Shown in pieces: positions 18,988 to 27,900 of a DNA stretch of 27,900 bases (position 1 is the stretch's first letter; each line of letters opens with the position of its first letter). Source of the DNA: Saprolegnia diclina VS20 (taxonomy: Eukaryota; Oomycota; Saprolegniomycetes; Saprolegniales; Saprolegniaceae). The DNA lies in assembly GCF_000281045.1 (NCBI RefSeq), contig NW_008246131.1:215512-243411 (forward strand), written 5' to 3'. The notes under the pieces were generated by a model. It ran no database searches. It was not told the origin of the DNA and saw nothing but the letters and a program-made list of their open reading frames with translations. The position numbers were made by a program, and so were the translations under genes.

Positions 18988-19308
18988 TTACCGCAGTACA
19001 GGTATCATCGATGCAGTATCGTGGCAAAATTGCGCGATTTCATTGTCTGATCCTCGGACTCGACGCAGCTGTCCCCATCGCATGCAGTCGCAGAGCCGTT
19101 GTTGCCGGGTACGTCGAACATGGCCTGCACGCATTCCCAGTCCAGGGCCTCGATCCCTCGGTTGATGCGAGCAACGGGTCCTACGCGGAAGCCGGGTCCG
19201 CTCGCCTCGGCGCCCGCCGTTGTCGAAGTCGCTTCGATGACAATTTCCCAGCGGGGAATCGATGTTGTCGTGTCCTGCAGAGAAATGAAGCCCTCCGATT
19301 GGCCAAAA
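18988..19308 (-). pseudogene. Possible coding remnant upstream of the U-box array
   Basis: One minus-strand frame is open from about 19308 down to a TGA at 19005-19007 and reads like protein: GQSEGFISLQDTTTSIPRWE followed by IVIEATSTTAGAEASGPGFR, then ALDWECVQAMFDVPGN. It has no start codon. A TCTCTGCAG acceptor lies at 19275-19283 (minus strand) and a GTACCC donor after MFD would allow a 44-nt intron into a second frame that ends at 18988-18990. No upstream exon joins in frame, although an ATG-led open stretch in another frame starts at 19485. The SLQ...WEIVIE pattern faintly recalls the core of farnesoic-acid O-methyltransferase-like domains, but it is too short to call. Either an unresolved gene end or a decayed gene. 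Confidence 0.3.
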
Positions 19309-19615
19309 AGTCAAAACTGGACTGTCATTGCCGCTTCTGCGATCGAAAGTCGCCCGCTCGTGCCGCCACGTCACGCCACACACGCGACCAATCGAACGAT
19401 ACTGGCGCACAAAGCCAAGAGTGGCCAAGCTTCCTTTGAACTGTACTATACCTTGCAAGTCATGCCGACTGGCATCCTCAAACATCTTGTCAGTGGTGCA
19501 TCTCGAACCTCCTCAACCACACTATTTCAAGTTTCAAAAGGACGGACATTTTCGAAAATGCGGGAAAACAAAAATCCGAAGAGAGCAGGTGACTTTTCTC
19601 AACGGACAGCAAAGC
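19309..19615. promoter_or_regulatory. Upstream region of U-box gene 1
   Basis: This spacer precedes the first U-box gene. An ATTGGC (inverted CCAAT) lies just before it at 19298-19303. A minus-strand ATG at 19483-19485 opens a 70-codon frame that I could not connect to a convincing product. The ORF frame of the U-box gene is open upstream of its ATG to about 19328, but that part lacks protein-like composition. Confidence 0.3.
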
Positions 19616-21464
19616 ATGGCGACGCCACTCGACGCGTTTACGTGCGCCATCACGCATGACGTCATGACGGACCCGGTCGTGACGGCCGACGGCCAGTCGT
19701 ACGAGCGGGCGGCCATCGAGCGCTGGCTCACGGACCACGACACGAGCCCAGCGACGAACCAGCGCCTGCCGTCCCGAGCGCTCTTGCCCAACGTTGCGCT
19801 CAAGAAGGCGATTGACGAGCACCGCAGTGCGCAACCTACGCATGCTTCGCCCGCTCGATCGCGCTCCAACGAGGCGTCGCGGCGCCGCGCCTTGTCGCCA
19901 GACCACGAGGCGACCCGGTCGGTGCGCCAGGCCACGCACGTGCTCACGCGCGACCAAGCGCTGCCCGAGACCGGCTACTTTGTCTACCGCACCGAGGGCA
20001 ACCTCGATCTCTTCAAGCACCCGTCACTGTACGACCCGGCGGTGGGCCCGAACCGGGAGCGACTCGTCCTCCCAGCCGGCGAGCTCGTCGTCGTTTCGCA
20101 GCGCGAGTATGGCCGCGACTCGAACCACGTCTTCTTGAAGCTGAGCACCGAGAACGAGCCCGCGCTTCAAGGCTTGTACATCCTCGAGCAAGGTCGGTAC
20201 CCGCCGTACGCTCCGACGGCCATCCAGGCGATTGTCACGAAGGAGGTGGCCGTCTACCGTGCGCTGGCCGCGACCCTCCGGTACTATCGGCCGACAACCA
20301 GCACCACCGGCGTGCTGACGCTGACGGACCGAAGCATTACCATCAACACGCTCCTGGCAGCGAACCTCCACGTGCGCGATCCGGTCACACGGATCGAGTT
20401 TGTGCGCCTCGACAACTCGACGCTCTGGGTCCCGAGTGCCCTCCTGACGCAGATGACGCTTCGGACCGCGCACCTCGTGGTGCGGCCCAAGGCCTACCTG
20501 TCGCTGCGTCGCAATATTTTTGCCAGCGACGAAGCCGCGCTCGTCTCGGTCGGTACGCTGGCGGTCTCGCGACAGCAGACCACGATCGCCGGCGTCTGCT
20601 ACGCCAACGTCACGACCAACAACGTCTCGGGCTGGTGCACGCTTCAACACGACGACTTTGTCACGAGCTGCCCACCGCGCCTCGCAGAGAAGTCGGCTGG
20701 GCTCTTCCTTCCCGTCGTGATCTTGCAAGGTCGCTACTACCTTGTGGTCGCCAACCAAGTGCAGAGTGACGGCTCGATCACCCAGTGCATCAAGTACAGT
20801 CTTCCCAACAGCATGGCGCGCCAGATTGAAAACTGCATCTCGAAAGGCCGGCACGTGACGCACGCGGCCCTCGGGCCCAACGCCGAGTGGTACATCAGTG
20901 GCACCAAGCCTGACGGCAGTGGCGGCTGTGCTTGGGTCAGCAACAACGTTCCAGCCGCGTTTCGAGGTGTCATGACCACCAACTGCCGCGTCGCCTTTGG
21001 CGAGCTCGGCGCCTACGTCTGCGACGACGGCACGAGTGTCTACACTGCCGGCGTGCCCTTGGCGTTTCGCGACCGGCTGGCGACTGCGACCGCGCGTCCG
21101 TTCGTGTCGTTTGGCCTAGCGGGCGAGAGGGGCTGCTTCATCCACGACACGAAGGGCGGGTACATGGCCAACATGTCGCAGTTTTTCGAGTATGACGTGC
21201 TCGACCCGGCGCCGCCCAAACGCTTTGGCCGGCTCATTGCTGGTATGTCACTATCCCAAAACGTAACTTATCCTGTGGAGCGTAGTGATCTACTCGAACG
21301 GCGAGCATATCAAGATTCACGAAAATTCGTTTACGTCGACGGGCAATGTGCCGTTGGCCATGCGCGACGAGCTCGATGCCTTTTACCGCCGCCACCAGCG
21401 CATGCAGAACGAACGTCGCCAGCTCATCAAGCGCTACAACCTCCTCGCGACGACCACGGCGTGA
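19616..21464 (+). CDS. U-box E3 ubiquitin ligase-like protein, array copy 1
   Basis: Exons 19616-21242 and 21286-21464 (43-nt phase-1 intron) give 601 residues. Residues 6-68 are a U-box: FTCAITHDVMTDPVVTADGQ, SYERAAIERWL, then LLPNVALKKAI. U-boxes adopt a RING-like fold without zinc and recruit E2 enzymes. After a Ser/Arg-rich linker come three beta-rich segments that look SH3b-like (VYRTEGNLDLFKHPS..., LHVRDPVTRIEFVRLDN..., LRRNIFASDEAALVSVGTLA...NVSGWC), then the motif KGRHVTHAALGPNAEWYISG, and a short C-terminal coil NERRQLIKRYNLLA in exon 2. These C-terminal parts have no family name known to me. The start is the ATG directly before the U-box. Open throughout, so probably functional. Identification of the U-box is firm; substrate unknown. 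Confidence 0.85.
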
Positions 21465-22073
21465 GGAGGACGACGGCGAGATGGATCGTTGACGACGTCG
21501 CAAGAAGAACCGTGGCGACAACTTTCATGCAGTATATGTTTACTCGAGTGTTTGGGTCCACTTGTGATTTGTTGGGGATGAGCTGCAGAGGTCAAGGACA
21601 AGAAGCCTTGGTTTCAAGACCTACCGCCGCCCTGCTGCGTCTTTCTTTCGGCGGCTGTTTAATACATGTGCAACGCCCCCTGTACGCCCTACGGACTACC
21701 GCATCAAGGACGCCGCCGTGTTGTGACCAACCTTTAGCCGAAACGGGTTATGTGATGGAAAACAAAATATGTTTTGGCCGAGTCATTCGTGTCGATTGTG
21801 ATGATTCCAAAAAATGTCATTGTTGGTCCTGCAAGCTTAGTTGGCCGGCGACAAATAAGCTTGCCCAGGACCACAGCCCGCAAAGATCGCATCACGTGCC
21901 ACTGATTGGCAGAATGCAAAACTTCATCTGGCATTTGATTGGCTGTTTGTGATTGGCTGTTCGTCCAAAGCGCAACATTCCCATTGGCTCGCTGCAAACG
22001 GTCCAAGCACGACACATGTTTTAAACAGCTCCTGTTTTGAACACGAATCAAACTGACTTTTGCGTCCGTCGGC
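21465..22073. promoter_or_regulatory. CCAAT-box cluster upstream of U-box copy 2
   Basis: The 609-base spacer contains four ATTGGC elements (CCAAT boxes on the minus strand) within 84 bases: 21905-21910, 21938-21943, 21952-21957 and 21983-21988, about 90-170 bases before the ATG of copy 2. Such a cluster would be expected to bind the NF-Y/HAP complex. The rest is AT-richer spacer with no supported gene. Confidence 0.5.
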
Positions 22074-23089
22074 ATGGACGGTCCCCTCGCAGCGCTGCAC
22101 GACGCCGTCATGTGCCCCATCACGCGGCAGGTCATGCTTGATCCTGTCGTCGCGATGGATGGCCACTCGTACGAGCGGTCGGCGATCGAAGCCTGGTTAA
22201 CAGCGCGCGCGGTGCCCACGAGCCCGCTCACGAACGAGCCCCTTCCGTCGACCCAGCTCCTTCCAAACACGGCGCTCAAGAAGGCTGCTGCCGCGTACCA
22301 TGCGCTCAAGACGTCAGCGCTGTCTACTGCGGCCATCGATCTGCCTCGGCGTGACGAGCTGCCCCAGTACGAGTTTTTCGTCTATCGGGCCATGACCACC
22401 TCACGCTCTACACGGAGCCGTCGCTGCAACACGCGGTGCGCCGGCAGCGCGGCGTGCAGCACGAGTTAGCAGCGGGCGATCTCTTTGCCGTGACCAAACG
22501 CACGCACGGCAGCGACTCGAACCACGTGTTTCTCGGCGTCAGCCGCGACTGCAAATCTACGCTGCGCGAGCGCTACGTCCTCGAGCTGGCCGCCGACGCG
22601 CCTCATGCGCCGGTCGCCATCCGAGCAGCGATGACGGACAAGATCATGGCCTTCATCGCACACACTGAGGCGCTGTGTACTTCCGCCCGTCGACGCACAC
22701 GTCGTGCGAGTTTACGCCCCGTCAAGAAGGCCCGGACCGCGACGGACTTTTGGTTCGAGCAGGCGAAGTCGTCGTTGGCGACCTTCATGTCGAAGATCCT
22801 GTGACTGGCGCGGCGTTCATTCGGCTCTATGCGACCGAGCTCTGGGTCGCGTGCTCGTTCTTGACGCCGGTCGCCGTGGAGACGACGCCCTTGAACGTGC
22901 GGACCCGCATCGGGCTGCCCATTCTGCGCAACACGTGCCTCACGCGCGCCGTCGAGCCGCTCGACACGGAGAAACGCTCGTGTCGTGACGTCGCACCTGC
23001 ACTTCCGCGTCAACGGCGTCGTTTTCGCCGAGATCGAGACCAAGCTGTGCCAAGGCTGGAGCATCTTTTCACTTAGCGACGTCGCGTAG
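22074..23089 (+). pseudogene. Decayed U-box gene, array copy 2
   Basis: The ATG at 22074 opens a good U-box (VMCPITRQVMLDPVVAMDGH, SYERSAIEAWL) and the linker to YEFFVYRA. The frame then shifts near 22390 to LYTEPSLQHAV...AAGDLFAVTKRTHGSDSNHVF, again near 22670 to YFRPSTHTSCEF...VEDPVTGAAFIRL, and again near 22980 to HLHFRVNGVVFAEIETKLCQ, ending at TAG 23087-23089. Compared with copies 1 and 4 it lacks the third part with KGRHVTHAALGP and the C-terminal coil exon. No GT...AG pairs of the local type bridge the shifts. The U-box alone could still be made as a 131-residue protein. Decay is the simplest reading; assembly errors at three places plus a truncation are less likely. Confidence 0.75.
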
Positions 23090-23392
23090 CACTGTCCGGG
23101 GGCAAATATGGAGACTCCTGTAGTTGATATCTCCAGTACGACACGTGCAATAACGTCATAACTTTAGTGGACCTGGTCGTCGACGCCAATGGGTCGCCGA
23201 AGTGGGTTTGTCTGCAGGTACATTGGCAACATGGTTCTGACATTTCATGATTGCGATAAGCTTCGAATGCGCGATGGAGCGATGCATCGTCAGGCAAGAT
23301 CGTCAGGTCACCAAGAAACTTGGTGTCATTTTACCGGATACGGATACCGTAACGGCAAAGTGCTCTTTTGGATTTGCGAGGCGACCGGAACC
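23090..23392. other. Spacer before U-box copy 3
   Basis: Short spacer with a 225-base minus-strand ORF (23073-23297) of no recognisable kind. CCGGATA at 23334-23340 followed by CGGATA resembles the motif near 7968 and 14086. This is the likely promoter of copy 3. Confidence 0.3.
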
Positions 23393-25216
23393 ATGGCGCC
23401 GCCAAGCGCGTACCTGTGCCCGATCACGCAGGACGTGATGGTCGACCCGGTCGTGACGATGGACGGCCACTCGTACGAGCGGTCGGCCATCGTGCGCTGG
23501 ATCCAACGCAGCCAAGCCGAGTCGCGGGCCGGCGTGGCCACAAGCCCGTTGACCAACCTGCCGTTGCGCTCGACGCAGCTCATTCCAAACCTTGCGCTCA
23601 AGAAGGCCATCGCCGAGTACAAGAGCGAGCTAGACGAGCGGCCGGCCAAGCGGTACCGGTTCAACGTGACCATTCCCACGGACTTTACCGCTGAAGCCGC
23701 GCCCGAGCTGCGCCGCAGCGCCGCGCTGCCGCAGAGCGGCCTCTTTGCCTACCGCGCGCTGCAGCGTCTCGCTTTGTACAGCAAGCCGTCGGTGCGCAGC
23801 GTTCCCTTGCCGCGCGGGTTGGTCGCCGACGAGATGTTCTTCGTCTCCGAGCGTCGTTATGCCGCCGACTCGAACCACGTCTTCTTGCTGCTGGAGGGCG
23901 GCGGCGACGAGAGCCTCCGTGGCTTGTACGTCCTCGCACAGGCCGTGTCGGCCCCGTACGCCCCGTTGGTCATGGAGGCGACGCTCACTCGCGAGCCGCG
24001 ACCTACGTCACGACGCAAGCCGCCAACTTCTACCTTCTGCCGACGACCAATCGCCATGGCCTCTCGACGCAGCAAAGCGCACCGGTCGGCACGACCGTGG
24101 CGACAGACCTGCGCGCGCAGGACCCGGTCACGCGCGCCGAGTTTGTGCGCCTCGACAACTGCTCGTTGTGGCTACCGGTCTCACGCCTCGCACCGCGCGC
24201 CTTGAGCACACAGCGCCTCCTCCTCTGTCCGAGCACGGACGTGTCCGTGTACCGCAACATGTACACGACGCCGTCAAGCCCCGTTCTCGAGACGCTACCG
24301 GCGCGGACAAGCATAGTGTCCTCTGCCCACCTCACACTGGGCAATGTGTGCTTTGCCCGCGTGTCGATCGGTCGCGTCGACGGCTGGATCCAAGTCGATA
24401 CGAACGCCGTCTACCGGCGCCGGCCCTCGCAGATCGCCGAGGAAGCCGCGGGGCGGTCCATCCCTATCGCGCTTCTGCAAGGTGACTACTATCTCCTCGC
24501 GCTCAACGAGGTCCAAGGCCACGGTGGCGTCGGCCAACGAGTCTACTACTTCCTCCCGAATCGGATGGCGGAAGCGGTCGCCGCCTGCACTGAGGCGGGC
24601 CGGCACCTCACGCATGCAGCGCTTGGCCCCGACGGCCAGTGGTACCTGAGCAGCGTCGTGCCCGGCAGCTTGTATGGCAAGTGCGTCGCCAGCGACAACG
24701 TTCCGTACGACTTCGAGTGCGAAATGACGCCGGAATGCCTCGTCGCGTTTGGCAACAAGGGTCGGTACCTGCTTCTGGACAAGGACAACTCGTCGTACGA
24801 CTGCGATGGGCTGGACTTCAAGACGGCGGACGTGCTCAATGACGACCCGGACGTCATCACCTTTGGCTTCAACGGGAGCTCGGGCTTTTTTCTCAAGCAC
24901 ACGAATGGCGTCGTGACGCAGAACGTGCCGCGGTGGGTCCGAGAGGATGTATTGGACGCTCGACCGCCGCGCGGCTACGGGTCGCTCATCTGGCGTACGC
25001 GTCTGGTTTGGCGTCATCTTGGCTCACGAACGTCGTCATTGACTAGTGTCACTCTGCCTCGAGGAGTACGTGGCCATCTACGAGCACGCATTCTATGCGA
25101 CGCACTACGTGCCCAAGGCGATGTATGACGCGCTCTCTGCATTCTACAGCCGCCACCACCGAATGCGCAACGACCGCCGCCAGCTCATTGAAGATTACGA
25201 CGAGCTCGTCGCCTGA
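23393..25216 (+). pseudogene. U-box gene with one frame break, array copy 3
   Basis: The ATG at 23393 begins a U-box at residues 7-68 (YLCPITQDVMVDPVVTMDGH, SYERSAIVRWI) with a slightly longer loop carrying AESRAGVATSP. The frame is open to about 23996 (VMEATLTRE), where homology to the other copies moves to the next frame (AATYVTTQAANFYLLPTTNR) and stays open to 24994. A 52-nt phase-1 intron (24995-25046) leads to the last exon 25047-25216, ending NDRRQLIEDYDELVA. The GRHLTHAALGPDGQWYLS motif is present. Apart from the single break, everything including the splice sites is preserved, so this is either a very recent pseudogene or a functional gene with one sequencing error in a GC-rich run. 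Sequence reads over 23985-24010 would decide. Confidence 0.75.
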
Positions 25217-25497
25217 GGTACGCAGGAAGGGAGCATTTGTGTGCATAATGCTGTGGTATGGTGATCAACAACGCGACGTACTTGGATCGTGGCCAGCGCG
25301 TCGGTAGTGACTTTGCGTATGACCAGATGCAATGTACCAGAAAAGCACTGGATCCTATTGATTCTGGATGAACACCGCGTTGTTTGTTGGGACACTTGAG
25401 CTTGGAGGCAAAAGGAAAACTGGACTATTTACAAAGCTAAACCTAAACCCGCTCGTAGAGGCTTTGCAACTTGAACTTCATCTTGAACTGCAAGTTG
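25217..25497. other. 3' spacer after U-box copy 3
   Basis: No confirmed gene. On the minus strand an open frame ending at 25446-25448 reads GSAIQRVCSLLHDNLQFKMK and may be an alternative end of the candidate gene described at 25498. Confidence 0.25.
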
Positions 25498-25850
25498 TCA
25501 TGGAGAAGAGAACACACGCGCTGGATCGCGGATCCCAGCCGTGACATTGTTCTGGTGCTCGCCAGACGAGGTGGCGGAGTGACCAGAAATATGAGATCTT
25601 ATAGCCCGGAACCTAGCTAAATAATGAGTTGGTGCACATGACGACGAGAGGTAGGGTGACCAACTGGACCATAATTGTCAGAAACGTCGTTGGTTCGACG
25701 CTTGGAGCAAGCGATCAAGATGGGATTGGCCGCTGCCACAGCGATATTCGCACTGGGGCCCGACCACATCGTGTCGACCTTCCCGCGCATCTTTGAAGAC
25801 GCTTCAAGTCGAGCGACGGCAGCTTCGAGGTCGCCTGTCAATGTGCCCAT
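25498..25850 (-). CDS. Candidate small gene divergent from U-box copy 4
   Basis: Exons 25670-25850 and 25498-25616 join over a 53-nt phase-1 intron (GTCCAG donor, TTTAG acceptor) to 99 residues starting MGTLTGDLEAAVARLEASSK. The first 20 residues form an amphipathic helix; the rest (MWSGPSANIAVAAANPIL, then RFRAIRSHISGHSATSSGEH) has no known domain. Intron length and TAG acceptor fit the local rule, which is the main support. The composition is less GC-rich than certain genes, and a competing frame in the second exon ends at 25446-25448 with an equally helical reading, so the 3' structure is open. The ATG lies 131 bases from that of U-box copy 4, implying a shared promoter. It may be a decayed gene. 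Confidence 0.35.
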
Positions 25851-25981
25851 ATGACGTTTCCCTTGATTGTGGGAGAAAGGTGTATTAAACAGTATAAGAA
25901 ACAGATTATCTGCTGTTTGAAACAGTCGCTCTTCTGCCGTCTGGCAGGAGACCGGAAGCGAACAACAACGACGCACGCAGC

Positions 25982-27809
25982 ATGACCCGCCACCTCGACT
26001 CGTTCATCTGCCCGATCACGCACGACGTCATGGACGACCCGGTCGTGACTACCGATGGCCACTCGTACGAGCGGTCGGCTATCGAAGAGTGGATCAGTAC
26101 CAGTCGCGAGGGAGCGCCCGGCCGTCAAGTGACGAGCCCGGCGACAAACCTGCCGCTGCGCTCACTGCAGCTCATCCCGAACCTCGCGCTCAAGCGCGCC
26201 ATCGGCGAGTACCGCAGCGGTCGTTCGGTGTCTCGCGGCGCTTCGCCCGCTGCACGGGCCATCTCTCCGGTCGCGGTCGTGCCTCCTTTGCGACGGACCG
26301 AGGCGCTGCCAGAGGTCGGCTACTTTGTCTACCGCACAAACGTGGCGCTCACAGTCTACTCACGGCCCTCATTCGACCATCCCGTACACAATCGGTCGAA
26401 TGCCCGCGCCGTCACGCTGCCCGCCGGCGATCTCGTCGTCGTGACCAAGCGCGTCTATGGCTCGTCGTCCAACCACATTTTCTTGCTTCTGGCGGCGGCC
26501 AACGAGCCGGCGCTGCGCAATCGCTACATCTGCGAGCAGCAAGAACACGCGCCGTACACTGCTGTAGCGGTACGCGCGACGACGACGCCGGAGCTCAAGA
26601 CGTACGCTGCGAGCGAGGCGTCGATGTTCTTTTCGAGGCCTGCAGCCAGCCACAGCTGCCTCTTTACGCGCAACGACTTGCTCACAGTCGGCGACCTCGT
26701 GGCGTCCGACCTGCGCGTGCAAGACCCCGTGACCAACGATGTTTTCGTCCGGCTCGAGAACTGCTCCGCGTGGCTGCCGCTGCATTGCTTGCGGCGGCGC
26801 CGAGCGATCACGACCCACACCATCATCAAGGTGTCGACGCCGACGAACGTGTACCGCAACATTTACACGTGGCCTGACAGCACCGTTCTAGCGACCTTGC
26901 CGGTCAACCACCTCGTCACGACAATCTGCCACGTCATCGCAACCAACGGCGCCTTGTTTGCGCGTGTCTCGTACGACGATGTCGTTGGCTGGTGCTCTCT
27001 CGAGCCGTCGGACGTACTCTACCGATGCCCTCCGCGCGTGGCCGAGCAGGCGCCCGGTCGTTCGATCCCTGTTGCGATCCTCCAAGGCGACGAATATCTT
27101 CTCGTGCTCAACGAGGTCCAAGAAGACGGGTCGTTCACGCAGAGCTTCAAGCTCAATCTCCCAGTTGGCATGGCGCGCCAGATTGAGAACTGCATTGCGA
27201 AAGGCCGGCACGTGACGCACGCAGCGCTCGGCCCCAACGACGAGTGGTACATGAGCGGCACCAAGCCCGACGGCACTGGTGCGCACTGGTGGGCCAGCAA
27301 CGTCTCAAAAGTGTTCCTTGAAGCCGCGGCCATCAACTGCCGCGTCGCATTTGGCCAAGACGACGCCTTTGCGCTCGTTGATGATGACGACGGTCGCGTG
27401 GCCTCGTATGGCTTGCGGTACGATGTCGAGGAAGCCTTGTACAGCGCGCGCAAGGTCCACACGTTTGGCTTTGACGAAGACAATGGGTTTTTCCTCAAGC
27501 ATGCGGACGGCGTCGACACGGACAACATTGGCTACTGGTTTGAACATGACATTTTGGCAGCCAAGCCGCCGCGCGGGTACGGTCCGCTCGTGTCTGGTAT
27601 GAACGCTTGGAGATGTCAGAGGTAGTTCACATGGTACAATAGCGTCGTACTCGGAAGGCAACTACGTGGCGATCTACGAGCATTGGTTCCAGACATCAAG
27701 TGGCGTGCCGGTTGGCATGTCCGTTGCGCTCGAAGAGTTTTACAACCGACACACGGAGATGCGCAACGACCGGCGGCGGCTCATTCAGCGCTACCAAGAA
27801 CTGGCGTAG
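25982..27809 (+). CDS. U-box E3 ubiquitin ligase-like protein, array copy 4
   Basis: Exons 25982-27596 and 27643-27809 (46-nt phase-1 intron) give 593 residues. The U-box occupies residues 6-71 (FICPITHDVMDDPVVTTDGH, SYERSAIEEWI, LIPNLALKRAI). The downstream region matches copy 1 along its length: VGYFVYRTNVALTVYSRPSF, LPAGDLVVVTKRVYGSSSNH, LRVQDPVTNDVFVRLENCS, NVYRNIYTWPDSTVLATLP, then VAILQGDEYLLVLNEVQ, KGRHVTHAALGPNDEWYMSG and the C-terminal coil NDRRRLIQRYQELA. By U-box knowledge it should act as an E2-dependent ubiquitin ligase in cytosol or nucleus; the beta-rich C terminus probably selects the substrate (inference). Open throughout, with the conserved intron, so likely functional. The ATG follows GCAGC directly and sits five codons before the U-box. 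Confidence 0.85.
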
Positions 27810-27900
27810 GCACCAAATTCGAGTCGTCCAGCGAGCAAGTTGGCGAGCAGAGGAAGAAGAATATGACTCGTCTCTACGTAATCAGGTCACAGTGTTTTTT
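27810..27900. other. 3' flank of U-box copy 4
   Basis: The last 91 bases follow the stop codon. No canonical AATAAA is visible; an AGAAGAATATGA stretch and a terminal T run are present. Confidence 0.3.

Noticed and set aside
20024-20863. 279-codon minus-strand frame opposite U-box copy 1
   Set aside because: Antisense shadow of a firm U-box gene, rich in Arg and Val, without recognisable domains.
22074-23089. Introns as the explanation for frame changes in U-box copy 2
   Set aside because: No GT...TAG/CAG pairs of 40-56 nt bridge the frame changes, and homology to the other copies continues almost without missing residues across them.
1-27900. tRNA, rRNA genes or CRISPR-like repeats
   Set aside because: No cloverleaf with a TTCGANNC-type loop in proper context, no rRNA-like stretch and no regularly spaced repeats were seen by eye; a tRNA scan was not possible.

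Overview
The window looks like a gene-dense, GC-rich nuclear segment of a water mould (oomycete, probably Saprolegniales such as Achlya, Thraustotheca, Saprolegnia or Aphanomyces). The grounds are very short introns (40-56 nt), almost always with a TAG acceptor, tiny spacers, eukaryotic domain families (RUN, RhoGAP, TLDc, TPX2, AWS-SET, PHD, U-box) and mitochondrial assembly factors encoded in the nucleus. The placement is inferred from style; no marker gene fixes the species. I rebuilt the spliced models by hand by requiring open frames, phase agreement across each junction and domain continuity. None is backed by transcripts.

Left part (1-8649): an unassigned protein (231-923, +) converges on a 13-exon gene (960-4403, -) that encodes RUN, RhoGAP and TLDc domains in one 952-residue protein. 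A 1 kb spacer follows, then an F-box/leucine-rich-like protein (5373-6799, +), a TPX2-family microtubule protein (7074-7913, -) and a small unassigned gene (8316-8649, +).

Middle part (8689-18544): an ASH1/SET2-class histone methyltransferase with AT-hook, AWS-SET-post-SET and a C-terminal PHD finger (8689-11675, -) is interrupted by a 504-base assembly gap. Two unassigned helical or low-complexity proteins follow (12272-13219 and 14241-15611, both +). Next is a divergent pair of respiratory-chain assembly factors, a 46-residue BRAWNIN/UQCC6-like microprotein (-) and COX16 (+), and then a sodium:solute symporter (16425-18544, -).

Right part (19616-27809): a tandem array of four U-box genes on the + strand shares one long, unnamed C-terminal region and a phase-1 intron near the 3' end. 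Copies 1 and 4 are open throughout; copy 2 has several frame breaks and lacks its C-terminal third; copy 3 has one frame break. Two weaker minus-strand coding candidates lie in the spacers just upstream of copies 1 and 4.

The genes do not form a pathway. The strongest functional pairing is COX16/UQCC6, both inner-membrane assembly factors transcribed from one 193-bp spacer. The most unusual items are the RUN-RhoGAP-TLDc fusion, the U-box array with its uncharacterised C-terminal module, and the near-universal TAG splice acceptor.
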